A stretch of 64,000 nucleotides of DNA. Source: Sphingopyxis sp. FD7 (GTDB lineage: Bacteria > Pseudomonadota > Alphaproteobacteria > Sphingomonadales > Sphingomonadaceae). Numbering within the stretch: position 1 is the first letter of the stretch; every line of letters starts with the position of its first letter. The translations under genes were made by a program, and so were the position numbers. Under the pieces are notes generated by a model that was given only the letters and a program-made list of their open reading frames with translations, had not been told where the DNA came from and did no database searches. Shown one piece after another: positions 8,895 to 19,270 of the stretch. The stretch is from assembly GCF_003609835.1 (NCBI RefSeq), contig NZ_AP017898.1, forward strand, positions 2,232,001 to 2,296,000. The letters are read 5' to 3'.

Positions 8895-9824
8895 TCAGTC
8901 TGGCGCGAGGAAGGAATCGATCGCCGCATTGACGGCGTCGGGCGCATCCCATGGCACGAAATGCCCGCAATCGGGCACCTTGACGATCGTGACCGCCGGG
9001 ACGAGTTCGATCATGCCGTCGAGATTGCACGGCGGCAGCGCGACATCGTCGAGCGCCCAGATCACCAGCGTCGGGATATTGAGCGTGGGAAATGGCGTCG
9101 CGGGCGGATCGGCATAGGGGTCGTCCATCGCGGGCACCGCGAGCGGCGAGGCGCGATACCAGTTGACCATCGCGCGGCAGGCGTCGCGATCCTCCCAATC
9201 ATTGAGCAGGCGGCCGATCTCATCGGCGGGTTGCAGCCCGCCGCTCGGCACCTTTCCCGCAAAGGCGTGGGCGAGCAGGCCCGCAATGCCGTGGTCGGCG
9301 ATGATCGCATCGCTCGCGGGGTCGCGAAAGATGCGGATATACTGGCTCGCGGCACGCTGTTCGGCGTTGGTGGCGAGCAGGCGCTGAAAGATTGCGGGGT
9401 GCGGCGCATTGGCGATCACCGCGCGCGTCACCCGCCCCGCCCACCCCGGATGCAGCCCGCCCGGCTGACCGCCCAGCGCAACCCCCCAGGCAATCGCCCC
9501 GCCCCAGTCGTGGCCGACGATCGTGAAGCTGTCGACGCCGAGCGCGTCGGCAAGCGCGAAGATGTCGGCGATCAGCTTGTCGGGGGTATAGGCGTCGACC
9601 TCCGGCGGCTTCGACGACCCGCGATAACCGCGCTGGTCGGGAGCGATGCAGCGGAAGCGCCCCGCAAAATGAGGAAGCTGGTGCCGCCAGGTGCGGTGCG
9701 ATTCGGGAAAACCGTGCAGGAAGATCAGCGCGGGCGCCTCGCGCGGCCCGATATCGACCACGTCGAGTTCGATGCCGGTCGAAAGCTTCACTCGCTGTTG
9801 CTCGAAATCACCGATCATGCGCAT
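8895..9824 (-). CDS. alpha/beta hydrolase, epoxide-hydrolase-like
   Basis: A 309-aa alpha/beta-fold hydrolase. HGFPESHRTW supplies the oxyanion-hole H-G-x-P motif. GHDWGG (about residues 105-110) holds the nucleophile as Asp rather than Ser, typical of epoxide hydrolases and haloalkane dehalogenases. A late acid in WALDDVALP and the catalytic His in CGHFVPWDAP follow. The H-G-F-P-E plus D-W-G-G combination favours epoxide hydrolase over dehalogenase. The substrate is unknown. Confidence 0.85.
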   Translation of the reverse strand: MRMIGDFEQQRVKLSTGIELDVVDIGPREAPALIFLHGFPESHRTWRHQLPHFAGRFRCIAPDQRGYRGSSKPPEVDAYTPDKLIADIFALADALGVDSFTIVGHDWGGAIAWGVALGGQPGGLHPGWAGRVTRAVIANAPHPAIFQRLLATNAEQRAASQYIRIFRDPASDAIIADHGIAGLLAHAFAGKVPSGGLQPADEIGRLLNDWEDRDACRAMVNWYRASPLAVPAMDDPYADPPATPFPTLNIPTLVIWALDDVALPPCNLDGMIELVPAVTIVKVPDCGHFVPWDAPDAVNAAIDSFLAPD

Positions 9825-9961
9825 CGCTCCTTTGGTTTCGTTTCAAAACCAATCTGGCGGCGATCGGCGCGGCTGGCAAGCCGCAACAGGTGCCGAGACG
9901 CCGATGGCGCGCGAGATCAACGGGCGGTCTGCTTTGCGGTGGAGAGCGGACCCTGCCCCTT

Positions 9962-10846
9962 TTAAGGATAACTCACCGTCATCGGCACCTCGGGGATGGG
10001 GATATACTCCTCGCTGTCGCCGGGAACGAGGGGGAAGCGTCCCTCTTTCCAGTCATGCTTCGCCTGGTTGATCCGGTCGCGCGAGGAGCTGACAAAGTTC
10101 CACCACACATGGCGCGGCGTCGCAAAAGCTTCGCCGCCGAGCAACATCACGCGCGCATCGCTGGTCGCACGCAGCAGCATCGGCTGCCCCGGCTTCAATA
10201 TATAAAGGCTGTGCCGGTCGAGCGCCTCGCCATCGAGGCTGGCGTCGCCCAGCGCCACCAGCACAGCGCGCTCGTCGGCCTCGGCGTCGATCGGGATCGT
10301 CGCCCCGGCGTTCATCAATATGTCGGCATAGATGGTGGCGCTGTGCTGGGTGATCGGCGATGTCGCGCCCCACAGGCTGCCCATGATGATGCGCGCCGAA
10401 ACGCCATTATCCTCGACCAGCGGCAGCTCGTCCTTCGCGACATGCTCGAACGCCGGATCGACCTCTTCCTTGCCGTCGGGCAGCGCGAGCCAGGTCTGCA
10501 TCCCCGAAATCGCCGATCCGGTGGCGCGCTCGGCCGATGGCGTGCGCTCCGAATGGACGATCCCGCGCCCTGCGGTCATCAGGTTGCACGCACCGGGGCG
10601 GATCGTCGCATAGGTGCCGAGGCTGTCGCGATGGTCGATCGCGCCCTCGAACAAATAGGTGACGGTGGCGAGGTTGATGTGCGGGTGCGGCCGCACGTCC
10701 ATGCCCCGCCCGATGTCGAAATGCGCCGGGCCGAACTGGTCGACAAAGATGAAGGGGCCGACCATCGTGCGCGCCTTGTTGGGCAGGGTGCGGCGCACCT
10801 CGAACGCGCCGATGTCGTGGGTCGCGGGGGTGATGACGTCAAACAT
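9962..10846 (-). CDS. pirin-family cupin protein
   Basis: A 294-aa two-cupin protein. The metal-binding motif of pirins is visible as HFDIGRGMDVRPHPHINLATVTYLFEG-like sequence at about residues 45-70, with the closely spaced histidines and the Glu typical of the first cupin. MTAGRGIVHSER follows. Bacterial pirins include quercetin dioxygenases and redox sensors; which applies is not evident. The small DUF2200 and BolA genes lie upstream on the same strand. Confidence 0.92.
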   Translation of the reverse strand: MFDVITPATHDIGAFEVRRTLPNKARTMVGPFIFVDQFGPAHFDIGRGMDVRPHPHINLATVTYLFEGAIDHRDSLGTYATIRPGACNLMTAGRGIVHSERTPSAERATGSAISGMQTWLALPDGKEEVDPAFEHVAKDELPLVEDNGVSARIIMGSLWGATSPITQHSATIYADILMNAGATIPIDAEADERAVLVALGDASLDGEALDRHSLYILKPGQPMLLRATSDARVMLLGGEAFATPRHVWWNFVSSSRDRINQAKHDWKEGRFPLVPGDSEEYIPIPEVPMTVSYP

Positions 10847-10869
10847 TGCGAGTCCTTTCGGCGGTTGGC

Positions 10870-11238
10870 TCAGCTGTCGGCGGGTCCGGGCGCGCGCAAA
10901 ATCTTTTCCATCGCCTTGCCCTTTGCGAGTTCGTCGATCAGCTTGTCGAGATAGCGGATCTCGCGCATCAGCGGTTCCTCGATATTTTCGACGCGGACGC
11001 CGCAGATGACGCCCTTGATCCGGTCACGCGCCGGATTCATTGCGGGCGCATCGGCAAAGAAGGTCCGAAAATCGACCCGCTCGGCGATCCGGGCGTCCAG
11101 TTCCTCCTGGCTATAGCCGGTCAGCCAGCGGATGATCGCGTCGACCTCTTCCCTTGTGCGGCCCTTGCGCTCGGCCTTGGTCACATAATGCGGATAAACG
11201 CTCGCGAAGCTCATGCCATAGATGCGATGCTCGGCCAT
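10870..11238 (-). CDS. DUF2200-family protein
   Basis: A 122-aa protein starting [19 protein letters not shown], matching the DUF2200 family as I remember it, with the conserved GYSQEELD and [22 protein letters not shown] segments. The ORF extends upstream in frame to 11571, but that part is the shadow of bolA and has no family similarity, so the start at 11238 is preferred. Its function is unknown. It follows bolA by 8 bases and is probably co-transcribed with it. Confidence 0.8.
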   Translation of the reverse strand: MAEHRIYGMSFASVYPHYVTKAERKGRTREEVDAIIRWLTGYSQEELDARIAERVDFRTFFADAPAMNPARDRIKGVICGVRVENIEEPLMREIRYLDKLIDELAKGKAMEKILRAPGPADS

Positions 11239-11246
11239 TCGAGCCT

Positions 11247-11537
11247 CTATTCGCCCGGCGCCGTCGCGCGGATCGCGAGCGCGTGGACGCGCTGCCCCGG
11301 CAGGTCGCCGAGTGCCTTGTTCACCATGCGCTGACGCATCACCCGGTTCATGCCCTGAAAGCCCGCCCATTCGATGCTCAGGCTGAAATGCGATTCGCCG
11401 CTGCCGTCGTCGCCCGCATGGCCATGATGTTTGGCGCTGTCGTTGCTGAGGGCGAAATGGGCGTCGGGAAAGGCTGCGGCGAGCAGGCTTTCCATCTCTT
11501 GCTGTACGGGGCCTTTGCTGCTCATGGGGTTGACCAT
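11247..11537 (-). CDS. BolA-family protein
   Basis: A 96-aa BolA-like protein; this family partners with monothiol glutaredoxins in iron-sulphur and stress control. Visible features are the class-II KH-like fold with [30 protein letters not shown], including the F-x-G-x-x-x-V-x-R-x-R-x-V helix signature, and the His in KHHGHAG. It is divergent from the dnaJ-like gene, a BolA/DnaJ/CobS neighbourhood often seen in Alphaproteobacteria. The start could be MSSKGP, four codons downstream. Confidence 0.9.
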   Translation of the reverse strand: MVNPMSSKGPVQQEMESLLAAAFPDAHFALSNDSAKHHGHAGDDGSGESHFSLSIEWAGFQGMNRVMRQRMVNKALGDLPGQRVHALAIRATAPGE

Positions 11538-11587
11538 AGGCCCAACGTCGCCAAATTATAAGACCTCCCACAACCCGAAAGCCCGTT

Positions 11588-12181
11588 TTGCCGTCCTCCT
11601 CCCGCCCCGCCCGTTTTCATGGCCGCGTGCCGCGCGAGGCGCCCTGCGCGGTGCCCGGCTGCCGCGAGCCGGGCGAGTTTCGCGCCCCCGCCTCGGCGCA
11701 CCGCTCGCCCGACGGCCCGCCGCCCTACCGCTGGCTGTGCCTCGACCATGTGCGCGAGTTCAACGCGGGCTATAATTTCTTTGAGGGGATGAGCGCCGAT
11801 CAGATCATGGCGGCGCAATCGCCGACCGCCGGATGGGAAACCGAAAGCCGCGCCTTCCGTGCCGCGGGCAGCGCCGACCTGCCGCCGCGCTGGGCCGATT
11901 TCAGGGATCCGATCGACGCGCTCGGCGCGCGCTTCCGGCAGCGGATGGAGGAAGCGCGGCGCGAGGCGGCCAATCCCGGCCTGTCGCGTGAAGAACATGC
12001 CGCGATGCGGTTGATGGGCCTTGCCGCCGATGCCGACCGCGCCGCGCTCCGCCGCCGCTACAGCGAGCTCGTCCGCAAATATCATCCCGACCGCAACGGC
12101 GGCGATCGCCGATTCGAAACGCGACTCGGCGAAGTGGTTGAGGCCTATCAATTGCTGAGGAAGACCAAGGCATTCGCATAG
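11588..12181 (+). CDS. J-domain protein with C-terminal DnaJ domain
   Basis: A 197-aa protein that probably begins at TTG. The N-terminal half has a [15 protein letters not shown] segment with two cysteines that could bind metal. The J domain is at the C-terminus, with HPD inside [11 protein letters not shown] (about residues 159-169), followed by [12 protein letters not shown]. Such C-terminal J-proteins next to bolA and cobS are common in Alphaproteobacteria. It would recruit DnaK, but the client is unknown. Confidence 0.85.
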   Translation: MPSSSRPARFHGRVPREAPCAVPGCREPGEFRAPASAHRSPDGPPPYRWLCLDHVREFNAGYNFFEGMSADQIMAAQSPTAGWETESRAFRAAGSADLPPRWADFRDPIDALGARFRQRMEEARREAANPGLSREEHAAMRLMGLAADADRAALRRRYSELVRKYHPDRNGGDRRFETRLGEVVEAYQLLRKTKAFA

Positions 12182-12191
12182 GAGACGCGCG

Positions 12192-12629
12192 ATGACCGAA
12201 CTGGACGAAGCACGGATCGCGGTGGTGCGACGGCACATGGCGCTCGAAATCGCGCACGACTGGGACGGCGTCATCGCGACCTTCGACCATCCACGCTATG
12301 AGCTGATGGGGCCCGGCACCGTCTTTGACGGCGAAGCGGCGGTGCGGTCCTATTTCGCCGCGTCGCGCGAGCCCTTTCCCGACCAGGCGAATGAGGTGAT
12401 CGCGATCGCCGCCGACGCGGCGAGCGACAGTGTGCTCGTCGAATTCTGGCTCACCGGTACGCATCTGGGGCCGCTGAAGCTGGGCCTGCGCACGATCGAG
12501 CCGACCGGCAAGGCGTTTCGCATCCGCATGGCGGCGAGCTTTGAATTCGCGCCCGGCAGCGACAGGATCGTCTGCGAGCGCCCCTATTACGACCAGTCGG
12601 CGGTGATGAAGGCGCTCGGTCTCCTCTGA
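12192..12629 (+). CDS. NTF2-like (SnoaL-type) protein
   Basis: A 145-aa cone-shaped fold protein. The pattern begins with a helix ending [32 protein letters not shown], then a helix with [13 protein letters not shown], then strands including [20 protein letters not shown]2-like domains bind small hydrophobic ligands or catalyse ring chemistry; no catalytic pair can be assigned. It lies 10 bases after the dnaJ-like gene and before cobS on the same strand. Confidence 0.75.
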   Translation: MTELDEARIAVVRRHMALEIAHDWDGVIATFDHPRYELMGPGTVFDGEAAVRSYFAASREPFPDQANEVIAIAADAASDSVLVEFWLTGTHLGPLKLGLRTIEPTGKAFRIRMAASFEFAPGSDRIVCERPYYDQSAVMKALGLL

Positions 12630-12697
12630 AAAGGCGTTGCAAGGCGCAACCCATGACGATACCGCGGCCGCTCCTCTCCTTGCGTTGGACCCCTGCC

Positions 12698-13687
12698 ATG
12701 ACCGATATCCCGAACAGCCTCCCCGACCATCACGGATCGACGCTGCTGGCAGCGCCCGACACCGAGGTCGACGCGCGCGAGATGTTCGGCGTCGACATCG
12801 ACATGAAGGTGCCGGCATTCAGCGAAGCCGACGCGCGCGTGCCCGACCTTGATCCGGCGTACGTCTTCGACGGCGACACGACGCTCGCGATCCTCGCGGG
12901 CTTTAAATACAACCGCCGCGTGATGGTGCAGGGCTATCACGGGACCGGCAAGTCGACGCATATCGAACAGGTCGCGGCGCGGCTCAAATGGCCGTGCATC
13001 CGCGTCAACCTCGACGCGCATATCAGCCGAATCGACCTCGTCGGCCGCGATGCCATCGTGCTGCGCGACGGCCAGCAGGTCACCGAGTTTCGCGAAGGCC
13101 TGCTCCCATGGGCGCTCCAGACGCCCACGGCACTCGTCTTCGACGAATATGATGCGGGGCGCCCCGACGTCATGTTCGTGATCCAGCGCGTGCTCGAGAC
13201 CGAGGGCAAGCTGACCCTGCTCGACCAGAATCGCGTGATCCGCCCGAACCCCTGGTTCCGCCTCTTCTCGACCGCGAACACCGTCGGGCTCGGCGACACG
13301 AGCGGACTTTATCACGGGACGCAGCAGATCAACCAGGGTCAGATGGACCGCTGGAACATCGTCGTCACGCTCAATTATCTGCCCGCGACGACCGAAGCCG
13401 AAATCATCCTCGCCAAGGTGCCCGATACCGACGAGACGACGATCGCCAATATGGTCAAGGTCGCCGACCTGACGCGCCAGGGCTTCATCAACGGCGACAT
13501 TTCGACCGTGATGTCGCCGCGCACCGTCATCAGCTGGGCGCAGAACACCGCAATCTTCCGCAATATCGGCTTTGCCTTCCGCCTGTCTTTCCTCAACAAA
13601 TGCGACGAGGCCGAACGGATGATCGTCGCCGAATATTATCAGCGCGTGTTCGGCGAAGATTTGCCCGAGAGCGTCGTCGCGCGGTGA
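12698..13687 (+). CDS. cobS: CobS-like AAA+ ATPase (cobaltochelatase small subunit type)
   Basis: A 329-aa AAA+ protein. Walker A is GYHGTGKST (about residues 86-94), Walker B is LVFDEYDAG, and the sensor region is [11 protein letters not shown]. In aerobic B12 synthesis CobS and CobT form the ATPase ring that drives cobalt insertion by CobN. The start ATG at 12698 ([12 protein letters not shown]) is preferred to the in-frame ATG at 12653. No cobN is present in this window. The stop codon overlaps a GTG start of the next gene. Confidence 0.9.
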   Translation: MTDIPNSLPDHHGSTLLAAPDTEVDAREMFGVDIDMKVPAFSEADARVPDLDPAYVFDGDTTLAILAGFKYNRRVMVQGYHGTGKSTHIEQVAARLKWPCIRVNLDAHISRIDLVGRDAIVLRDGQQVTEFREGLLPWALQTPTALVFDEYDAGRPDVMFVIQRVLETEGKLTLLDQNRVIRPNPWFRLFSTANTVGLGDTSGLYHGTQQINQGQMDRWNIVVTLNYLPATTEAEIILAKVPDTDETTIANMVKVADLTRQGFINGDISTVMSPRTVISWAQNTAIFRNIGFAFRLSFLNKCDEAERMIVAEYYQRVFGEDLPESVVAR

Positions 13688-14883
13688 TACCCGTCCGCCA
13701 GCTGGCGGCGGCGTGCGGAGCCGCGCTCGCGCTGTCGGGGTGCAGCATCGCTGCGGTCGATTATGGCAAGGTCCGCCACGCCGCCTATATCGCCGACCCG
13801 CGCTGCACCGCGCAGCCCGGCGCGGCGGTCGACGGTGAAGCGTTGCCCTATTTCTTCGCGACGAGCCGCCTGCCCGATTGCCGCGGCGACCCGATCGAAC
13901 TGCTCCATCACCGCGGCGACCGTGTGCGCTTTGGCCGCTTCGACGCGCCGCGCGACATCGTTGTGGGCAGGAAAAAGCGCTTCCTGCCCCCACTCGCCTT
14001 TCAGGCCGCGCCCGACTGGTGGCGCGCGTTGCAGGCCGAAACCGACCGGCGGCAGGGCCGTGTGCTGCTCTATGTCCACGGCTATCGCGAGAACTTCTCG
14101 ACCACCTCGAAGGACGCCGCGCAGATCGCACGGATGACCGGCTTTGACGGGCCGATCATCGAATATAGCTGGCCGTCGCAGGGCAGGCTTTTGAGCTATG
14201 TCGTCGACGAAACGAACATGTATCACGACGTTCGCAATTTCCGCGATTTCCTGAAAAGTCTCGCCGAACAGGATTGGGTCAAGGAAATCGTCATCGTCTC
14301 GCACTCGCTCGGCGCACGGCTGGTGATCCCCGCGGTCGCCTATGTCGACCGCGCGTCGAGCAGCGCCGACAGCAGCAATATCTCCAACATCATCCTCGCC
14401 TCGCCCGACATCGACCGCGAGACGTTCGAGCGCGACATCGAAGCCGAAGTGCTGTCGGCGCGGCGCGTCGCGAACGACCGGCGGATCACCATCTATGCCT
14501 CGCGCGCCGACAAGGCGCTCGCGGCATCGCGCGCGATCCACGGCTATCCGCGATTGGGCTCGCCCTATTGTTTCGACCCGTTCGAGGCGGCCGACCTGAA
14601 AGCGAAGGGGCTGCCCGAACGCTGCTATCCCGCGGCGCTCGCCGGGCTGACGGTGATCGACACCACCGATGTGTCGCGCGGATCGACGGGGCACAGCAAT
14701 TTCCTGCTGAGCGCGCCCGCCTGTCGCGATTTCATCGACGTCGTCGCGGGAAAACGCACGCGGCCCGAGCGCGTGGCGACGCCGTGGGCGCATGTGTTCC
14801 GGCTGGAACCCGACCCGGCGTTGACGAAAGAGCGGCACGAAGCGATCTGCCACCGTACCGCCGAAGTCGGCGACGAGCGCTAA
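13684..14883 (+). CDS. alpha/beta-hydrolase lipoprotein, DUF900-like
   Basis: A 399-aa protein from the GTG at 13684, which overlaps the cobS stop (GTGA). The N-terminus [20 protein letters not shown] is a lipoprotein signal with the Cys of an LSGC lipobox. The hydrolase domain has a [12 protein letters not shown] segment, [13 protein letters not shown], and the nucleophile elbow SHSLGARLV, as in the DUF900 esterase-like family. It is probably an outer-membrane-anchored esterase of unknown substrate. Translation coupling with cobS is likely. Confidence 0.82.
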   Translation: MIPVRQLAAACGAALALSGCSIAAVDYGKVRHAAYIADPRCTAQPGAAVDGEALPYFFATSRLPDCRGDPIELLHHRGDRVRFGRFDAPRDIVVGRKKRFLPPLAFQAAPDWWRALQAETDRRQGRVLLYVHGYRENFSTTSKDAAQIARMTGFDGPIIEYSWPSQGRLLSYVVDETNMYHDVRNFRDFLKSLAEQDWVKEIVIVSHSLGARLVIPAVAYVDRASSSADSSNISNIILASPDIDRETFERDIEAEVLSARRVANDRRITIYASRADKALAASRAIHGYPRLGSPYCFDPFEAADLKAKGLPERCYPAALAGLTVIDTTDVSRGSTGHSNFLLSAPACRDFIDVVAGKRTRPERVATPWAHVFRLEPDPALTKERHEAICHRTAEVGDER

Positions 14884-14887
14884 GCGA

Positions 14888-15019
14888 CTAAAAGCCGCAC
14901 ATCACCGCAAAATCGGCAAGCCACACGACCGGCCCCTCACCGGTCCACAGCCACAGGCCGCCGACCGCGATCGCGGCGAACAGCGCCAGCGCAATCACGT
15001 CCTGCCGCGCCAACTTCAT
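14888..15019 (-). CDS. 43-aa single-pass membrane protein, unknown
   Basis: A small protein beginning MKLARQDVIALALFAA. A hydrophobic segment runs from about residue 8 to 25, then TGEGPVVWLADFAVMCGF. Its ATG overlaps the TGA of the upstream MFS transporter in an ATGA arrangement, which indicates translational coupling and supports it being real. It may be a transporter accessory peptide, which is inference from position only. Confidence 0.6.
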   Translation of the reverse strand: MKLARQDVIALALFAAIAVGGLWLWTGEGPVVWLADFAVMCGF

Positions 15020-16233
15020 GCCGCCTGCAACCGTTTGACCGGCGCGTCGGCGATCGGCAGGTGGACGAGCCCCGCGAACAGCCCGAGCGCGATCGCGAAA
15101 CCCCAGGCGATATTATAGCTGCCCGTCGCGTCGAAGATCAGCCCCGCCATCCACGCGCCGAAGAAGCTGCCGATCTGATGGCTGAGGAACACAATGCCGT
15201 AGAGCATCGACAGGTGACGGACGCCGAAGATGCGCCCGACGATCCCGCTGGTGAGCGGGATGGTGCCGAGCCACAGGAAGCCCATCGCACCCGCGAAGGC
15301 GAGCGCGCTCGCATGGCTGAGCGGCAGGAACAGGAAGAGCGCGATCACCGCCGAGCGCGCGGTATAGAGCGCCGAGAGCACATATTTCTGGCGCAGCACA
15401 TCGCCCGCGCGGCCGAACACATAGGAGCCGAGGATGTTGAACAGCCCAACGAGCGCCAGCACCTGCGCGCCAATCTCGATCCCCAGCCCCTTGTCGTCGA
15501 GATAGGCGGGCAGGTGCGTCGCGATGAAGGCGATATGGAAACCGCACACGAAAAAGCCCGCGTTGAGCAGCCAGTAGCCGCGGTGGACCGCCGCCTCGCG
15601 CAGCGCCTCGCGCGCGCTCTGTTCCTCGATCGCCAGCGTAGCCGAGCCGTCGGGCCGACCCGCGACGCCGATCGCGAGCAGGCCGCAGAGCGCAACCAAC
15701 CCCGCCATGATCCACAACGTCTGCTGATAGCCGAGATCACCAAGCAGCATCGAGGCGAAAGGCACAACGAGAAACTGTCCCAGCGATCCCCCTGCGGTCA
15801 CGATGCCAAAGGCGGTGCTGCGTCTTTCGGGGCTGACGACGCGGCCGACCGCGCCGAGCACGACAACAAAGGTCGTCGCCGACTGCGCCATGCCGATGAA
15901 GATGCCGAAGCTGATGTGCAGCCCGATCGCATCGGTCGCAAATGCCGCGCCGATCAGCCCGAGCGCGTAGAGCAGCGCCCCCGCGAGCACGACCCGCCCT
16001 GCGCCATGCTTGTCGGCGAGCGCGCCGACGAACGGCTGGACCAGCCCGAAGAGCAGGTTCTGGAGCGCCATCGCGAGGCCGAAGTCCGACCGGCTGATGC
16101 CGATATCGACGCTCATCTGCGGCAGGAACAGCCCGAACGACTGACGCACGCCCATCGCCAGCGTGACGATGAAGGCCGCGCAGGCGATGACGATCCACGG
16201 CCGCTTCATGGGGGAGAGTGCGGGGGAGGACAT
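15016..16233 (-). CDS. MFS transporter
   Basis: A 405-aa permease with 12 predicted hydrophobic segments. The loop between segments 2 and 3 has GALADKHGAGRVV, the D-x-x-G-x-R/K-like MFS motif. The QSFGLFLPQMSVDIGISRSDFGLAMALQNL region is typical of oxalate/formate-antiporter-like and monocarboxylate-like MFS proteins. The substrate is not identifiable. The start could be MKRPW, eight codons downstream. Coupled to the 43-aa membrane protein by a 4-base overlap. Confidence 0.88.
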   Translation of the reverse strand: MSSPALSPMKRPWIVIACAAFIVTLAMGVRQSFGLFLPQMSVDIGISRSDFGLAMALQNLLFGLVQPFVGALADKHGAGRVVLAGALLYALGLIGAAFATDAIGLHISFGIFIGMAQSATTFVVVLGAVGRVVSPERRSTAFGIVTAGGSLGQFLVVPFASMLLGDLGYQQTLWIMAGLVALCGLLAIGVAGRPDGSATLAIEEQSAREALREAAVHRGYWLLNAGFFVCGFHIAFIATHLPAYLDDKGLGIEIGAQVLALVGLFNILGSYVFGRAGDVLRQKYVLSALYTARSAVIALFLFLPLSHASALAFAGAMGFLWLGTIPLTSGIVGRIFGVRHLSMLYGIVFLSHQIGSFFGAWMAGLIFDATGSYNIAWGFAIALGLFAGLVHLPIADAPVKRLQAA

Positions 16234-16302
16234 ATGCGGCGGATGCGCCCACGCCCGCGCGGCGTCAAGCGAGCTTAGCTAAAGCCCCGCTTACTCCTCC
16301 TT

Positions 16303-16377
16303 TCGTCACCCAGGACTTGATCCGGGGTCCATTCGGCGGGTGAGGCCATGGACCCCGGATCAAGTCCGGGGTGACGA
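16303..16377. repeat. long palindromic intergenic repeat
   Basis: Arms starting TCGTCACCC and ending GGGTGACGA are reverse complements over about 30 bases, each containing GGACTTGATCCGGGGTCCAT-type sequence, with a short spacer near 16333-16347. It separates the MFS gene from cobT and represents another family of dispersed intergenic palindrome. Confidence 0.75.
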
Positions 16378-16424
16378 TGAAAGGGATTTCTTCGTCATCC
16401 AAAGCTGGTTAGAGCCGACTCGAA

Positions 16425-18248
16425 ATGACCGCTCAATCCCCCCTCGACGATTTCAAGGCCGCGCTGTCGAGCGTCGCGCGCGCGGTGACGCGCGATGCCG
16501 AGGTCGAGGTCGGCTTTACCGCCGACGCGCCCGCGCAGGTCGGCAAGGCGATCAAGGTGCCGACGCCGTCGCGCACGCTGCCCGCCGATCAGGTCGCCGA
16601 GGCGCGCGGTTTCGCTGACTCCTATGCGCTGCGGATGAAGCATCACAGCGACAAGATCCACAATGCCGCGCGCCCCCTCGAACCCGCCGCCGCCGCCGCC
16701 TTCGACGCGATGGAGCGCGCGCGGATCGAGGCGCTGGGCGCGCGGCATATGGCGGGAATGCGTGGCAACCTCGCCGCCAGCCTTGCGATGCGGATGCGCT
16801 CGGACCCGATCAGCCGCGCGCAGGATCGCGCCGATGTCCCGATGTCGAGCGCGCTCGAACTGATGCTGCGCGAGGCGCTGACCGGCGAACGCGCGCCGCA
16901 GGGAACCGAAACCGGCCTGTCGCTGGTGCGCGAATGGATCAGCAAGGAAGCGGGCGGCGACCTCACCGCGCTGTCGATGCTGCTCGACGATCAGGCGGCG
17001 TTCGCCGAAACCGCGAAGCTCGCGCTCCGCCACCTCGACCTCATCCAGAGCGACGAACCGCTGGAGGAAGGCGCCGAGGATGGCGGCGAAGACGATCAGA
17101 CCGAAGCCGAAGACGCGCCGGAAGAGCAGGACAGCGAAGACGGCGGCGCCGGCGAAAGCCAGGTCGACGCGCGCGCCGAAATGGCGGGCGATCAGGCCGA
17201 CGACGGCGACAGCGACCCCGACGCGCAGGAAATGGAGGCCGACGGCGAACCCGAAATGGGCGGCGAAGGCGATGAGGGGATGCTGCCCGTGCGCCCCAAC
17301 CGCCTGCCGAGCGACATTCCCGACTTCAATTACCTCCGCTTCACCGAGAAGCATGACGAAATCGTCGCCGCGACCGAGCTGTGCGACGCCGACGAACTCG
17401 CCCGCCTGCGCGCCTATCTCGACCAGCAGATGACGCATTTGCAGGGCGCGGTGACCAAGCTCGCGAACCGGCTCCAGCGCCGCCTGATGGCGCAGCAGAA
17501 CCGCGCGTGGGATTTCGACCAGGAGGAAGGCCAGCTCGACGCCGCGCGCCTTGCGCGCGTTATCGTCTCGCCCGGCCAGTCCTTGAGCTACAAGATCGAG
17601 CGCGACACCGACTTCCGCGATACCGTCGTCTCGCTGCTCATCGACAATAGCGGCTCGATGCGCGGCCGCCCGATCAGCATCGCCGCGATCAGCGCCGACA
17701 TTCTCGCGCGCACGCTCGAACGCTGCGGCGTCAAGACCGAGATTCTGGGCTTCACCACGCGAACGTGGAAGGGCGGGCAGAGCCGCGAGGACTGGCTCGC
17801 CGCGGGCCGCCCCGCGCACCCCGGCCGCCTCAACGACCTGCGCCACATCATCTACAAGCCCGCCGACGAACCCTATCGCCGCGCGCGCAAGTCGCTGGGG
17901 CTGATGATGCGCGAGGGGCTGCTGAAAGAGAATATCGACGGCGAGGCGCTGATGTGGGCGCACAGCCGCATCATCCATCGCCCCGAGGAACGCCGCATCC
18001 TGATGGTGATTTCGGACGGCGCGCCGGTCGACGACAGCACCTTGTCGGTCAACCACGGCGCCTATCTCGACCAGCATCTGCGCCAGGTGATCGACTGGAT
18101 CGAAAACCGCTCGCCGGTCGAACTCTGCGCGATCGGCATCGGGCACGACGTAACGCGATACTACAGCCGCGCCGTGACGATCATGGACGCCGAGCAGCTG
18201 GGCGGCACGATGGTTGAGCAATTGGCGGGGCTGTTCGACGTCGATTGA
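16425..18248 (+). CDS. cobT: CobT-like cobaltochelatase subunit
   Basis: A 607-aa protein, the usual CobT length. The N-terminal part is helical, followed by a long acidic linker (about residues 205-290, rich in Glu and Asp), and then a von Willebrand A-type domain with the metal-site motif [11 protein letters not shown] (D-x-S-x-S). CobT works with the CobS ring in cobalt insertion. It is separated from cobS by about 2.7 kb holding the lipoprotein hydrolase and MFS genes. Confidence 0.93.
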   Translation: MTAQSPLDDFKAALSSVARAVTRDAEVEVGFTADAPAQVGKAIKVPTPSRTLPADQVAEARGFADSYALRMKHHSDKIHNAARPLEPAAAAAFDAMERARIEALGARHMAGMRGNLAASLAMRMRSDPISRAQDRADVPMSSALELMLREALTGERAPQGTETGLSLVREWISKEAGGDLTALSMLLDDQAAFAETAKLALRHLDLIQSDEPLEEGAEDGGEDDQTEAEDAPEEQDSEDGGAGESQVDARAEMAGDQADDGDSDPDAQEMEADGEPEMGGEGDEGMLPVRPNRLPSDIPDFNYLRFTEKHDEIVAATELCDADELARLRAYLDQQMTHLQGAVTKLANRLQRRLMAQQNRAWDFDQEEGQLDAARLARVIVSPGQSLSYKIERDTDFRDTVVSLLIDNSGSMRGRPISIAAISADILARTLERCGVKTEILGFTTRTWKGGQSREDWLAAGRPAHPGRLNDLRHIIYKPADEPYRRARKSLGLMMREGLLKENIDGEALMWAHSRIIHRPEERRILMVISDGAPVDDSTLSVNHGAYLDQHLRQVIDWIENRSPVELCAIGIGHDVTRYYSRAVTIMDAEQLGGTMVEQLAGLFDVD

Positions 18249-18429
18249 GGGGCGGTTGGTGGCGGGTTACCGGAATAGCCGCGATTGCTTGTATGCCAAG
18301 TTCGCGATGATCTGGACGGCTGCGTCGAGAAGGTGAAGCGGTGGATGTCAGGCGACAGTGCTTGAAGTCCCTTTCTAATGGTCAGGGATTATCCTCCGCA
18401 GGGAGTCATGGCCATTTGAAAGGAATCGT

Positions 18430-19158
18430 ATGGCAGTATCTTGCCTAAGCCAGATTGACTGGGATGCAATGGGCTCCATGCTATCGGGGCTCGCCGCCTG
18501 GGGTGGCGTCGCGGCGGTCATCTGGGCTGCGAAGCAAGGGCGAGATGCTGTTGCTGATTGGAGGGCGCAAAAGCAACTTGAGCGGCAAATGGATACCGGT
18601 GAGCGGGTATTGACCGCTGCATATCGCGCCAAAGACGCACTCGAAGGCATTCGCGGAAACTTCATTTCGGCAGCAGAACTGAGCCGTGCCGAAGCAAAAC
18701 TGGTCGAAGATGGTTTCGATCTAAAGGCCCAACCGCCCGAACGCGCGAAGCGCCTTTGCACGGCGCAGGCAATATACCATCGAAGCAATGCGACTCACGA
18801 AGACTGGAATGCTCTATATTCCGTGATGCCGTTCGCGACTGCTTTCTTTGGTAAGGACGAAGAGGAGTGCCTCAGGACGATTGCTCATCAGCATCGGATT
18901 GTCCTTGTTGCGGTCGAATCCTATGTTGATGACCATGACAGCAGTGATCGCGATTTCACTCGTAAGCTGAGAGCAGACATGTTCCTGGGACGAGGAGAAG
19001 ACGACCCCGTAGCAGCCAAGGTAAACCAAGCGGTCGCCAACTTGGAATCGAAGATCATACCCCTTCTTCGCAACGATTTCGCTGCCTCGGCTGTTGGAAG
19101 GGCTAAGGCCATGTCAAAGGCCGAAGCGGTTTCCGCAGCGGTCAACGCTGGACCGTGA
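18430..19158 (+). CDS. hypothetical protein with one N-terminal membrane segment
   Basis: A 242-aa protein I do not recognise. A hydrophobic stretch (MLSGLAAWGGVAAVIWAA) lies at about residues 17-34, followed by a charged, mostly helical region that could be coiled coil (QLERQMDTGERVLTAAYRAKDALEGIRG). The layout resembles small membrane proteins with a cytosolic helical domain. Its codons are less GC-biased than those of its neighbours, so it may be acquired. Confidence 0.6.
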   Translation: MAVSCLSQIDWDAMGSMLSGLAAWGGVAAVIWAAKQGRDAVADWRAQKQLERQMDTGERVLTAAYRAKDALEGIRGNFISAAELSRAEAKLVEDGFDLKAQPPERAKRLCTAQAIYHRSNATHEDWNALYSVMPFATAFFGKDEEECLRTIAHQHRIVLVAVESYVDDHDSSDRDFTRKLRADMFLGRGEDDPVAAKVNQAVANLESKIIPLLRNDFAASAVGRAKAMSKAEAVSAAVNAGP

Positions 19159-19218
19159 TCCAACACCGATGCTGGCAATTACGGCGATGGTGTGGACAAC
19201 GCTCCGTCGCGCAGTATC

Positions 19219-19262
19219 TGTATATACGCATACTTGACCCCCACACATTATGTATATACAAT
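19219..19262 (+). promoter_or_regulatory. brnTA promoter with twin palindromic operator candidates
   Basis: TTGACC (19234-19239) and TACAAT (19257-19262) are 17 bases apart, a good sigma-70 fit. TGTATATACA at 19251-19260 is a perfect palindrome overlapping the -10 box, and TGTATATACG at 19219-19228 is a near copy 32 bases upstream, about three helical turns. This suits binding by the BrnA antitoxin. The predicted start of transcription is within a few bases of the brnT ATG, so the mRNA may be nearly leaderless. Confidence 0.65.
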
Positions 19263-19270
19263 AACCCTCA

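Noticed and set aside
8681..8947. An 89-residue N-terminal extension of the AraC regulator
   Set aside because: The extra sequence lacks AraC-type character and crosses the intergenic stem-loop; the ATG at 8680 gives the normal length.
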